Below the pieces are notes generated by a model. It saw only the letters and a program-made list of their open reading frames with translations, made no database searches and was not told the origin of the DNA. From RGIG995 sp045603745 (GTDB taxonomy: Bacteria > Bacillota > Clostridia > Oscillospirales > UBA644): a stretch of DNA of 16,457 nt. The translations under genes and the position numbers were made by a program. Of the stretch, positions 6,163 through 12,987 are shown piece after piece. Location: positions 1 to 16,457 of the forward strand of contig JAZUMQ010000039.1 in the NCBI GenBank assembly GCA_045603745.1, in the 5' to 3' direction. The number at the start of each line of letters is the position of its first letter. Position 1 is the first letter of the stretch.

Positions 6163-6921
6163 TTAACAAAAAACGGGCAAAGTAAGAAACAATTCCCACT
6201 CTTTCGTACAAACCGCCCGCAAATCTCCCTGAGGCAAAGGAACAGTTACCGCCGTGTCGGGCAGACAACGCCCCGCCGCCACCGCCGCCGCCAAGGCGGC
6301 ACAAACGTCGTTTCCTCGAACGTCGGTACTGCCGTCCCGATGCCACGCCCGAAGATGCAGTTCCTTTTCTCCGCGGGTATGGGCATAGACGATTTCCGCC
6401 CCTTGGGGAAACAATTGCATAGAAGAAATATCCTGCCCCCGACTCAATACTAAGCAATCCCCCACCGTATCCAGAAAGACCACGCCGTAAGGCTCTTGAA
6501 ATCGCAACGCCGTCAATCGGAAGGGCTTACAGTCCGGCAGGGATACCATATCGTTAATTATTGATTTTTCAAACCGTAACGGTATATTTTTCGATACAAA
6601 ATCCGCTTTGTCCACCTCTGCCGTCACCGCCGTAACCCGATCCCCGCAGGTAGACGTAAGAAGAAGGTGTTCGCTTCCGTTTTCACCGCTTCGCACGGTT
6701 ACAGGGCACTCCCGAACCCCTTGATCCCACAGATATTTTCCGGCACAGCACAAGGCGTCTGCCGAGGGGAGAATTTCCCCGGTCTCGTCGTAAGTACGCA
6801 AGACGAACCCTTGCTCTTCCTCGGAGATTTCCCCGGAGATTCCGGTATAATTTTGGGGTCGTTTCCCAAACAATACATCTCCCGCAAAACTACGCACCAA
6901 ACTTTCTTGTCCCGTTATCAT
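6163..6921 (-). CDS. DapF-fold protein lacking both catalytic cysteines
   Basis: This 252-residue protein aligns by eye with diaminopimelate epimerase in both halves. The first half has FVLRTYDETGE...GKYLWDQGV where DapF has its FR-x-FNxDGS and the Ala-Arg-Tyr helix. The second half has EPYGVVFLD where DapF has NPHxVxFV, FPQGAEIVY where it has FPxGxNVxF, and VRGNDVCAALAAAVAAG where it has ACGTGACAAxxAA. The two residues that should be the proton-shuttling cysteines appear as S53 (in LPSADA) and R202 (in VRGND). The usual N-terminal GLGNDF segment is absent. AAGGAG about 10 bases before the ATG fixes the start, so the shortness is real. It may be a pseudoenzyme or have a different reaction; ordinary diaminopimelate epimerase activity is doubtful. 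It is not in a lysine-biosynthesis cluster. Confidence 0.75.
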   Translation of the reverse strand: MITGQESLVRSFAGDVLFGKRPQNYTGISGEISEEEQGFVLRTYDETGEILPSADALCCAGKYLWDQGVRECPVTVRSGENGSEHLLLTSTCGDRVTAVTAEVDKADFVSKNIPLRFEKSIINDMVSLPDCKPFRLTALRFQEPYGVVFLDTVGDCLVLSRGQDISSMQLFPQGAEIVYAHTRGEKELHLRAWHRDGSTDVRGNDVCAALAAAVAAGRCLPDTAVTVPLPQGDLRAVCTKEWELFLTLPVFC

Positions 6922-6965
6922 AAACCATCGCTCCTTTCTTGATACAATATATCGAAGCGACGGGT

Positions 6966-6994
6966 AAAAAAAGACCTCCCGAAAGGAAGGTCTT
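6966..6994 (-). terminator. Intrinsic terminator after rsuA
   Basis: AAGACCT and AGGTCTT arms, extended by CC/GG across one mismatch, close on a GAAA loop as read on the plus strand. On the minus strand the stem runs into seven U residues (6966-6972). It lies 8 bases beyond the rsuA stop and ahead of the DapF-like gene. Confidence 0.8.
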
Positions 6995-7001
6995 AAAATA
7001 T

Positions 7002-7694
7002 TCAGATTTGAGACAACGATGAAACTTCTTCTTCCGTCAGTTCCCGGAATTGCCCGGGAGCAAGCAAGGGATCCAAAGGCAATCCCCCCAGCGACGAACG
7101 GTGCAATCCGATCACCCGATTGGAAAGGGCGGCAAACATACGCTTGACCTGATGATATTTTCCCTCCGAAAGAAGAATCCGACAGGTGGTTTCTCCGGTT
7201 TTAAACACCCGACAAGGCAAGGTCTTTTCTCCGTTTTCCAAAGTCATACCCGGTTCCATTGCCGCAATGTCCTCCTCGGACAAGGGACGGGCGAGGGTAA
7301 CTTGATATTCCTTTTGAGCGTGATGCTTGGGAGACATCAATCGATGATCGAAGTCTCCGTCGTCGGTCAAAAGAAGCAATCCCGTGGTATCTTTATCCAG
7401 CCGACCCACGCAAAAAAGGCGCTTGCGATATTGTTCCGGAAACAATTTTAAAACACTTTCCGGAAGATCTTCCGTGGTGCAGACCGTATCTGTCGGTTTA
7501 TAAAGCATAAAATAGAGGTGCTCCCGAAGATCCAATTTTTCTCCGGCAAAACAGACGGCATTGTCGGACGTGACCGTTGCGTCGGCTTTCTTAACGAGAA
7601 TTCCGTCCACCGTCACAAGACCTTTGCGAATCGCGTCCCGACATTCTTTGCGTCCTTTTCCGGTCGCCATAGCACAAGCGGCGTCCAATCGCAT
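7002..7694 (-). CDS. rsuA: 16S rRNA pseudouridine synthase, RsuA family
   Basis: This 230-residue enzyme has an N-terminal S4 RNA-binding domain (about 1-48: RLDAACAMATGKGRKECRDAIRKG segment and VTVDG) and a RsuA/RluB/E/F catalytic domain. The latter shows LYKPTDTVCTT, the signature GRLDKDTTGLLLLTDDG with catalytic aspartate D100, and the C-terminal EGKYHQVKRMFAAL. The family modifies small-subunit rRNA (position 516 in E. coli) or related sites in 23S rRNA. RsuA is favoured by length, but target specificity is not certain. The start is at 7692-7694 because AAAGGAGGT lies 6 bases upstream. It has its own promoter and terminator. Confidence 0.92.
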   Translation of the reverse strand: MRLDAACAMATGKGRKECRDAIRKGLVTVDGILVKKADATVTSDNAVCFAGEKLDLREHLYFMLYKPTDTVCTTEDLPESVLKLFPEQYRKRLFCVGRLDKDTTGLLLLTDDGDFDHRLMSPKHHAQKEYQVTLARPLSEEDIAAMEPGMTLENGEKTLPCRVFKTGETTCRILLSEGKYHQVKRMFAALSNRVIGLHRSSLGGLPLDPLLAPGQFRELTEEEVSSLSQI

Positions 7695-7726
7695 CAAAAG
7701 ACCTCCTTTCGCTACTCGATATTATC

Positions 7727-7755
7727 ATTTTACCACATTTGGAGGGAAATGTAAA
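7727..7755 (-). promoter_or_regulatory. Promoter of rsuA
   Basis: On the minus strand TTTACA (7750-7755), a 17-base spacer and TAAAAT (7727-7732) lie 32 bases before the rsuA start. It diverges from the SRP RNA promoter at 7795-7823. Confidence 0.75.
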
Positions 7756-7794
7756 GAGAATTTCGTACAAAAATCGAAATATTTCGGAAAACTC

Positions 7795-7823
7795 TTGATA
7801 TTTCATTTTATTTATAGTATAAT
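7795..7823 (+). promoter_or_regulatory. Promoter of the SRP RNA and dnaX cluster
   Basis: TTGATA (7795-7800), 17 bases, then a perfect TATAAT (7818-7823). The expected start is at about 7830, which coincides with the first base of the closing stem of the SRP RNA. Confidence 0.88.
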
Positions 7824-7830
7824 AGAGGAC

Positions 7831-7930
7831 GAAGCGGGTCTTGCACGACTTTGCCTTGTGAACCATGTCAGGCAGGAAACTGAGCAGCATTAAGCAAACG
7901 GCAAGGGGCGTAGCAATCAACCCGCTTCTT
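7831..7930 (+). ncRNA. ffs: Signal recognition particle RNA (4.5S-type, small)
   Basis: The ends pair perfectly (GAAGCGGGT 7831-7839 with ACCCGCTTC 7920-7928) and the apex carries the conserved Ffh-binding element: GTCAGG (7867-7872) and AGCAGC (7883-7888). These flank a short CAG-GAAA-CTG hairpin in place of the more common TCC-GGAA-GGA. Length is about 98 bases, so it is the short form without an Alu domain. Four T residues follow the closing stem. It lies directly upstream of dnaX, the usual Firmicute arrangement. The RNA scaffolds Ffh in co-translational membrane targeting. Confidence 0.93.
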
Positions 7931-7959
7931 TTCAGAACATCAACCTCGGAGGATAATTT

Positions 7960-9732
7960 ATGTACTACGCCTTATATCGAAAATATCGCCCGTTGTCCTT
8001 CGGGGACGTTTTGGGGCAAGACGCCATCACCGAAACCTTGCGCAGGCAAGTAGCGACGGGGCAGATTTCTCACGCCTATCTTTTCACCGGAACGAGAGGA
8101 ACCGGCAAAACCACCTGCGCCAAAATTTTGGCACGGGCGGTAAACTGTCAAAATCCGCAAAACGGAGACCCCTGCAACGAATGTGCCATCTGTAAAGGAC
8201 TTTTGGAAGGCTCTCTGTACGATGTGGAAGAAATTGACGCCGCGTCCAACAACGGCGTGGAAAATATCCGCCAAATTCGAGAAGAAGTAATTTACGCCCC
8301 CACGGCGGCAAAATATAAAGTATACATCATCGACGAAGTTCATATGCTCTCGGCAGGGGCGTTCAACGCACTGTTAAAGACTTTGGAAGAACCCCCAGCT
8401 CACGCCATCTTTATTTTGGCAACGACGGAAATTCACAAAGTTCCGGCGACGATTTTGTCTCGATGTCAGCGCTTTGATTTCTTGCGCCTTCCCAAAAAGA
8501 CGTTGATCGGTCAATTCCGATCCGTTCTTGAAAAAGAGGGAAAGACTCTGGACGACAATGCCCTGGATCTGATCGCGGAATTAGCCGACGGATCTTCCCG
8601 GGACGGTCTTTCCATTTTAGACAAGGTCATTGATCTGGAAACCTACGAGCAGGTGGAAAGCGTTTTGGGCGTGATCCCCAAAAAACGGATTTTCGACCTT
8701 CTCATCGCCGCCGCCGACGGAGACACGGACACGATGTACCGAGCGGTGGAAGATATGTACAACGCCTCGGCGGATCTGGGGCGACTCTGCACCAATCTGA
8801 TGGACACCATGAAAGACGTGATGATCTTCCGTTCCGCAAAGGATCCGGATTCGTTACTGGAAAAGAGCGAAGCAGACACAAAAGCGTTGAAAGAGATTGC
8901 AAAGCGATTCCCCCCGGAACGAATTTTGTATTCTCTACGAACTTTACAAGAAACGGTAGCCTTATTGCCCCGCAGTCTGGACAAGCGTGCCGACACGGAA
9001 GTTTGTATGCTTCGTCTTTCCCGTCCCGATCTTCAGCCGGATCAAAAAGATTTGGCTGCCCGCTTGGCGACACTGGAACAACAGTTGCAAGAGTGGAAAG
9101 AACAAGGCGTTCCCGCAAAGGTCGTAACAAATATTCCCGAGACCATTCCGGGGAAACTGACTCCGGCGCCGACCTTCGATTCAAAACCTGAACCGGAGAT
9201 TCCGAAAAAGAAGACTCCGCCGGTCTTTGACGATCCTTTTGCAGATCCTTCCGTCGCCTCGGCAGGGAACTATCGGGAGCCGGAACCTTCTGCCCCCGCT
9301 CAACCGTTCCTTCCCACCCCCGCACCCAAACAAGAGCCGGTTCGGGAACAACCCCGCAAAGCGGAATATGATTCCGACGCTTCTTTCGTAGACGGTTGGC
9401 AACCGCTGACCGCATGGCAGGATATTGCCCACTCCGTCAGTCGGAAAGACCGTATTTTAGGATTCCTTTTGGAAGAAATTCCGGCGGTCTATCAAGGACG
9501 AAACATTATCGTCATTGCGGAAGACAAGGAAGATTATCGAGAGATCAAAACCCCCGAATGCATGGCGTTGATCAAGTCCGCATTGGCGGAAAACCGCAAA
9601 GAGGGGTACACCGTCAAAATTGAAAATTGTCCGGCAGATAAATATATTCCCCACGCGACCATAGATCATTTACAAAAAGAAAATCTCTTTGATTTCGGTG
9701 ACGACGAAGAGATTCCCCAATTTGAAGATTAA
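7960..9732 (+). CDS. dnaX: DNA polymerase III subunits gamma/tau
   Basis: This 590-residue clamp-loader ATPase has the Walker A motif GTRGTGKT (44-51), a zinc module with C63, C72, C75 and C78, Walker B YIIDEVHML (122-130), sensor 1 ATTE (154-157), and the SRC arginine-finger segment CQRFDF soon after. Domains II and III follow to about residue 360. After that comes a proline- and acid-rich linker (about 390-470) and a C-terminal tau-type domain beginning near WQPLTAWQDIAHSV. GGAGG is 7 bases before the ATG. It is co-transcribed with the SRP RNA upstream and with ebfC and recR downstream. I see no programmed frameshift heptamer of the A-AAA-AAG type in frame, so a separate gamma form is not evident. 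Confidence 0.97.
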   Translation: MYYALYRKYRPLSFGDVLGQDAITETLRRQVATGQISHAYLFTGTRGTGKTTCAKILARAVNCQNPQNGDPCNECAICKGLLEGSLYDVEEIDAASNNGVENIRQIREEVIYAPTAAKYKVYIIDEVHMLSAGAFNALLKTLEEPPAHAIFILATTEIHKVPATILSRCQRFDFLRLPKKTLIGQFRSVLEKEGKTLDDNALDLIAELADGSSRDGLSILDKVIDLETYEQVESVLGVIPKKRIFDLLIAAADGDTDTMYRAVEDMYNASADLGRLCTNLMDTMKDVMIFRSAKDPDSLLEKSEADTKALKEIAKRFPPERILYSLRTLQETVALLPRSLDKRADTEVCMLRLSRPDLQPDQKDLAARLATLEQQLQEWKEQGVPAKVVTNIPETIPGKLTPAPTFDSKPEPEIPKKKTPPVFDDPFADPSVASAGNYREPEPSAPAQPFLPTPAPKQEPVREQPRKAEYDSDASFVDGWQPLTAWQDIAHSVSRKDRILGFLLEEIPAVYQGRNIIVIAEDKEDYREIKTPECMALIKSALAENRKEGYTVKIENCPADKYIPHATIDHLQKENLFDFGDDEEIPQFED

Positions 9733-9744
9733 GGAGAGCCCCCT

Positions 9745-10089
9745 ATGAAAGTCCGTATTCCCAAACAAAACACCCAAGCAGAAATGATGAAACAACTTCA
9801 GGAATTTCAAGCGAATTCCGCAAAGATGGAAGAAGAACTGAACGAACGCGAATATGACGTTGCCGCCGGCGGCGGTGCGGTACAGGTAAAGATCAAGGGA
9901 ACGAAAGAAATCCTGGAAATCAAGATTGATCCCGACCTTTTGGAAGACGCGAAAGAAGAACCGGAAATGCTGGAAGATCTTCTGATTACCGCCGTCAATC
10001 AAGCCATTGAAACCGTAGAAAAAACCAACGCCGACGAAATGGGCAAACTGACCGCCGGACTGAACCTGCCCAACATTCCCGGATTCTGA
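9745..10089 (+). CDS. ebfC: YbaB/EbfC-family nucleoid-associated protein
   Basis: This 114-residue DNA-binding protein has an N-terminal amphipathic helix (EMMKQLQEFQANSAKMEEELNE pattern), the core strand EYDVAAGGGAVQVKIKGTKEILEIKIDPDLL, and C-terminal helices ending in GLNLPNIPGF. These match the family in length and in the G-G-G-x-V-x-V core. AAGGAG overlaps the dnaX stop codon and lies 8 bases before the ATG. The recR start follows the stop by one base. The conserved dnaX-ebfC-recR order supports the call. Confidence 0.95.
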   Translation: MKVRIPKQNTQAEMMKQLQEFQANSAKMEEELNEREYDVAAGGGAVQVKIKGTKEILEIKIDPDLLEDAKEEPEMLEDLLITAVNQAIETVEKTNADEMGKLTAGLNLPNIPGF

Positions 10090-10090
10090 T

Positions 10091-10690
10091 ATGACGTACC
10101 GTTTCAACTCCTTGGAAGAATTGACCGAACATTTTCGGGCATTGCCGGGCATCGGAGGGAAATCCGCCCAGCGATTGGCGTTTCACGTCCTCAATATGCC
10201 GGAACGCGATGCAAAAGCCTTTGCCGAAGCGATCTTGCGGGCAAAGGAGTCGGTCAAATACTGCAAAGATTGTCAGAACCTGACGGAGAACGAACTTTGT
10301 CCCATCTGTACCGACCCTTCAAGAGATCAAAGTACCGTTTGCGTGGTACAAACTCCCGCCGATCTGATGGCAGTGGAAAAAACCCACGGATACAAAGGGC
10401 TTTATCACGTGTTACACGGAGCCATCTCCCCCATGGACGGCGTCGGACCTGCGGATTTAAAGATCAAAGAACTTTTGGTGCGAGTCGCTCAGAACCCCAT
10501 TCGGGAAGTCATTTTAGCTACCGACCCCACGGTGGAAGGGGACGCAACGGCAATTTATCTTTCCAAACTACTCAAACCCATGGAACTGAAAGTTTCCCGC
10601 CTCGCCTTTGGGCTTCCGGTGGGGGGAGACTTGGAATACGCCGACGAATTGACCTTGGCAAAAGCCATCGAAAACCGGAGGGAACTGTAA
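10091..10690 (+). CDS. recR: Recombination mediator RecR
   Basis: This 199-residue protein helps load RecA at gaps with RecF and RecO. It has an N-terminal helix-hairpin-helix (LPGIGGKSAQRLAFH, 18-32), a C4 zinc finger (C58, C61, C70, C73), a Toprim domain from about 80 (VCVVQTPADLMAVEKT through ATDPTVEGDATAIYL), and a C-terminal RLAFGLPVGGDLEYAD segment. Length is as in the family. It starts one base after ebfC ends with no obvious binding site of its own, so translation is probably coupled. Confidence 0.97.
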   Translation: MTYRFNSLEELTEHFRALPGIGGKSAQRLAFHVLNMPERDAKAFAEAILRAKESVKYCKDCQNLTENELCPICTDPSRDQSTVCVVQTPADLMAVEKTHGYKGLYHVLHGAISPMDGVGPADLKIKELLVRVAQNPIREVILATDPTVEGDATAIYLSKLLKPMELKVSRLAFGLPVGGDLEYADELTLAKAIENRREL

Positions 10691-10693
10691 CCG

Positions 10694-11098
10694 ATGCTGA
10701 AAAACGACCACCCCATCTCCGAATCCCAAGCACGGCAATATTCCCCCTTGACCTTAGCGTATTTGGGAGACGGCGTATATGAACTTCTGGTTCGGGAAAC
10801 ATTAGTTTTACAGGAAAACCGTCCCAACGGACAATTGCACCGTCAAGCGTTGCAATTCGTTTCCGCCACGGCGCAAAGCAACGGCTTGGAAGCCATTCTG
10901 CCCCTTTTGACCGAAACGGAAGAGGCCATGTTCAAGCGGGGACGCAATTCCGATGCGGTGGGACACCGAAATTCGGATATTATTCAATACAAACGCGCCA
11001 CCGGACTGGAAACTCTGTTTGGATATTTGTACTTAATCGGAAACACCGACCGGCTGGAAGAATTATTTCAAAAAATCTATGAAACCCTTTGTACATAA
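10694..11098 (+). CDS. mrnC: Mini-ribonuclease III
   Basis: This 134-residue protein consists of an RNase III catalytic domain without the double-stranded RNA-binding domain, the hallmark of Mini-III, which matures 23S rRNA in Firmicutes. Visible motifs are LAYLGDGVYELLVRE (21-35) with the metal-binding D26, a helical HRQALQFVSATAQ, MFKRGRNSD, YKRATGLETLFGYLYLIG, and the terminal RLEELFQKI. The second motif residue is glycine where alanine is usual (DAVYE). GGAGGG at the end of recR, about 12 bases upstream, can serve as binding site. It ends the ffs-dnaX cluster. Confidence 0.93.
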   Translation: MLKNDHPISESQARQYSPLTLAYLGDGVYELLVRETLVLQENRPNGQLHRQALQFVSATAQSNGLEAILPLLTETEEAMFKRGRNSDAVGHRNSDIIQYKRATGLETLFGYLYLIGNTDRLEELFQKIYETLCT

Positions 11099-11103
11099 CA
11101 CCT

Positions 11104-11136
11104 TCCCGACATAGGCAACCTACGTCGGGACTTTTT
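11104..11136 (+). terminator. Intrinsic terminator after mrnC
   Basis: TCCCGAC...GTCGGGA arms, extended across one mismatch by TAGG/CCTA, with a CAA loop and a following CTTTTT. It lies 5 bases after the mrnC stop. Confidence 0.85.
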
Positions 11137-11150
11137 CTAAAGAGGCTTGT

Positions 11151-12017
11151 ATGAAACGAAAACTTAACTTCAAATCCATTTTACTGGACGTTCTTTTTGC
11201 CGCCGTGGGAAGTTTTCTCTACGCCGGTGCTATCCGGATGTTTCTCGACCCGAACCATGTCTCCATCGGGGGATTTGCCGGCATTGGCTCCGTGTTACAC
11301 TATTTGTGGATGTTCCCCATGGGGATTACGTATCTCGCCTTAAACCTTCCCTTATTCTTCCTTTCTTGGAAAAAATTAGGACAAAAGTTTTTGATCAAAA
11401 CCGTGTTTGCCACCGTATTGGTCTCCGTATTTTTGGATACGGTGGGATTTTTGCCAAGCTTTACGGAAAACAAGTTACTTGCGGCAATCGCCGGGGGTGT
11501 GCTGTCCGGCATCGGTCTGGGCATGATTTACAGCCGCGGCATGGCAACGGGCGGCACCGATCTTTTGGCAAAACTGGTGAAAGGCTGGTTCCGGGGAATC
11601 AGTTACGGCAAAGTAATTTTGACTATCGATATTTTAATCGTTACCGTTTCCGCCATCATTTATCGGGATCTGTGGTCGGTATTGTATTCCGCCATCACCA
11701 TTTGGCTTTCCACCACGGTGGTTGACACCATTTTGAGCGGCATGGAACGGGCAAAAAGCGTCAGCATCATCACCGACAAAAAGCAAGCAGTTGTGGAAGG
11801 CATTTTGCGGGACGTCAACCGGGGCGCCACGGTATTGGACGCCGAAGGCGGGTACACAAAAACCGGGCGAAATTTGATTTTAGTGGTCGTCCGCAGTTAC
11901 GAATTGTTCCACCTAAAACAAACGGTAAAAGCCGCCGACCCCAACGCCTTTTTAATCATCTCCGACGCCACGGAAGTTTTGGGAAACGGATTTCAGATTC
12001 ACGAAGAAAATAAATAA
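11151..12017 (+). CDS. YitT-family integral membrane protein
   Basis: This 288-residue protein has about five to six hydrophobic helices in residues 8-190 (for example LLDVLFAAVGSFLYAGAI, LLAAIAGGVLSGIGLGMI and VILTIDILIVTVSAIIY). It carries the family pattern RMFLDPNHVSIGGFAGIG and SRGMATGGTDLLA. A cytosolic C-terminal DUF2179-type domain follows (about 200-285) with SVSIITDKKQAVVEGIL, RGATVLDAEGGYT and ISDATEVLGNGF. YitT proteins are widespread in Firmicutes; the transported substrate or role is unknown. AAAGAGG precedes the ATG by 6 bases. No separate promoter is visible in the 14 bases after the mrnC terminator, so transcription may be read-through. Confidence 0.92.
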   Translation: MKRKLNFKSILLDVLFAAVGSFLYAGAIRMFLDPNHVSIGGFAGIGSVLHYLWMFPMGITYLALNLPLFFLSWKKLGQKFLIKTVFATVLVSVFLDTVGFLPSFTENKLLAAIAGGVLSGIGLGMIYSRGMATGGTDLLAKLVKGWFRGISYGKVILTIDILIVTVSAIIYRDLWSVLYSAITIWLSTTVVDTILSGMERAKSVSIITDKKQAVVEGILRDVNRGATVLDAEGGYTKTGRNLILVVVRSYELFHLKQTVKAADPNAFLIISDATEVLGNGFQIHEENK

Positions 12018-12083
12018 TATCCGACATAAGATTTTGTAAATATCATACTAAATTATTTTAGTTATTTTGTTGAAAATTTCCAA

Positions 12084-12112
12084 TTGACACTTTCCATGAA
12101 TTATGTTATAAT
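12084..12112 (+). promoter_or_regulatory. Perfect consensus sigma-A promoter before the leader ORF
   Basis: TTGACA (12084-12089), exactly 17 bases, TATAAT (12107-12112). Transcription should begin near 12119, leaving about 29 bases before the 28-codon ORF. It is the only recognisable promoter for the lipoprotein gene at 12309. Confidence 0.9.
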
Positions 12113-12147
12113 AAAAACACAGGAAACATATGGAAGGAGTGTTTGAC

Positions 12148-12234
12148 ATGAAGTTCATTTCTTTAGGATTTGGCTCTGTGCAAAATTTCCTTTTGAGGTT
12201 TTCTGTTTGGAAAGGTCGAATCAAAACGGTTTAA
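12148..12234 (+). CDS. 28-residue leader ORF ahead of a terminator
   Basis: An ATG 7 bases after GGAAGGAGTG (12132-12141) opens a 28-codon frame, beginning MKFISLGFGSVQNF and ending GRIKTV. The binding site is as strong as those of the large genes. The stop (12232-12234) lies one base before the 5' arm of the terminator hairpin at 12236. The first residues resemble the N-terminus of RemA-type regulators (K-L-I-N-I-G-F-G), but the similarity is only about 10 residues and could be chance. It may be a leader peptide controlling read-through or a small protein in its own right. Confidence 0.5.
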   Translation: MKFISLGFGSVQNFLLRFSVWKGRIKTV

Positions 12235-12235
12235 T

Positions 12236-12270
12236 AAAGCACATGAGCCGCAGAAAGGTCATGTGCTTTT
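12236..12270 (+). terminator. Strong terminator / candidate attenuator
   Basis: A perfect 11-base-pair stem (AAAGCACATGA 12236-12246, TCATGTGCTTT 12259-12269) with a 12-base loop runs into TTTTGTTTT. It sits between the only visible promoter and the lipoprotein gene 39 bases further on, so expression of that gene requires read-through or antitermination. Confidence 0.85.
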
Positions 12271-12308
12271 GTTTTATCTCGCATAAATTAAAAAGAGGAG
12301 TTCAGATT

Positions 12309-12779
12309 ATGGAAAAAGTAAGAAAAATGTTAGCATTACTTCTTTGCACCGTTTTTCTTTTTGCTTTCGCAGGTTGTTCCGAAAACCAAGACCCGGTTTC
12401 CGGGACGTCCGACGTTGCAAGTCTATCAACAGATGACGTGACGGTAGACGGCGATACGGAGTATTTGTGGCGCGTCGATATTCCGACCGGTCCCACGGAC
12501 ATCACGATTCCCCGTCCCTATCTGGTAATTGGAGAAAAGCAGTATTATGTTCGGGAGAGCATTCCCGAAGTGGAGACCCTCGGCTCGGAATGGAACTTCG
12601 TGGGAACGGTCAACGTCTCCATCGATTGGAGAGAAAACACCTATGACGTAGACGCGGATACAAAAACCATCGTATCCAACTGCGTTCCCAAAGGAGCAAA
12701 GGTCTACCAATGGGATTATTTCGTTGCGGCAGAATGCAACGATTTCTACGTAGTATTCCAAGACAGCTCAATTTCATAA
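12309..12779 (+). CDS. Small lipoprotein, apparently related to the one at 4508-4930
   Basis: This 156-residue protein starts at an ATG 9 bases after GAGGAG (12294-12299). An upstream in-frame extension from 12207 runs through the terminator and is unlikely. The signal peptide is KVRKMLALLLCTVFLFAF followed by the lipobox FAGC, so it should be lipid-anchored on the outer face of the membrane. A Ser/Asp-rich linker leads to a domain with RPYLVIGEKQYYVRESI, WNFVGTVNV, VPKGAKVYQW and FYVVFQD. These strings line up in order with those of the protease-associated lipoprotein (GILYVVSHSL, YSYVGETVNV, VSGSIYK, RYVLCIP). The function is not known. Confidence 0.85.
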   Translation: MEKVRKMLALLLCTVFLFAFAGCSENQDPVSGTSDVASLSTDDVTVDGDTEYLWRVDIPTGPTDITIPRPYLVIGEKQYYVRESIPEVETLGSEWNFVGTVNVSIDWRENTYDVDADTKTIVSNCVPKGAKVYQWDYFVAAECNDFYVVFQDSSIS

Positions 12780-12797
12780 ACAATAACCAATGACGGC

Positions 12798-12825
12798 GGC
12801 ACCTTCCAAGGTGCCCCCGAAATTT
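12798..12825 (+). terminator. Hairpin after the lipoprotein gene
   Basis: GGCACCTTCCAAGGTGCC is a perfect 8-base-pair stem with a CC loop, 18 bases after the stop. The following sequence is CCCGAAATTTTA, a poor U-tract, so it may be a weak terminator or only a transcript-end stabiliser. Confidence 0.45.
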
Positions 12826-12895
12826 TATATCCTTAATTCTGCATTTTACAGTTACGCTTCGCTGCACATAAATGTCGACCAACAAAAAATACTTC

Positions 12896-12935
12896 GCCTT
12901 ACGCAAGTTGTCATAAAGATATCTTTGCGCAAGGC
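12896..12935. repeat. Inverted repeat at the chromosome/element junction
   Basis: GCCTTACGCAA (12896-12906) and TTGCGCAAGGC (12925-12935) are inverted copies with 10 of 11 positions matching, separated by 18 bases. They lie in the gap between the chromosomal lipoprotein gene and the serine recombinase gene, where the left attachment site of the integrated element is expected. No function can be assigned from one copy. Confidence 0.5.
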
Positions 12936-12949
12936 AGTGGCTTGGAGTT

Positions 12950-12984
12950 GGACGGACAGTATAGGCTGTCCGTCCTTTCCTTTT
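12950..12984 (+). terminator. Intrinsic terminator converging on the recombinase gene
   Basis: GGACGGACAG (12950-12959) pairs perfectly with CTGTCCGTCC (12966-12975) over a 6-base loop, followed by TTTCCTTTT. It ends plus-strand transcription just before the recombinase stop codon and could also act for the minus strand, though there the U-tract is lacking. Confidence 0.75.
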
Positions 12985-12987
12985 GCT

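Noticed and set aside
9204..9210. GAAAAAG in dnaX as a programmed frameshift site
   Set aside because: The in-frame heptamer lacks the leading A of the A-AAA-AAG slippery sequence, and I see no clear stimulatory stem or upstream Shine-Dalgarno element.
12207..12308. N-terminal extension of the second lipoprotein
   Set aside because: It would run through the terminator hairpin, and the good ribosome binding site, signal peptide and lipobox all fit the start at 12309.
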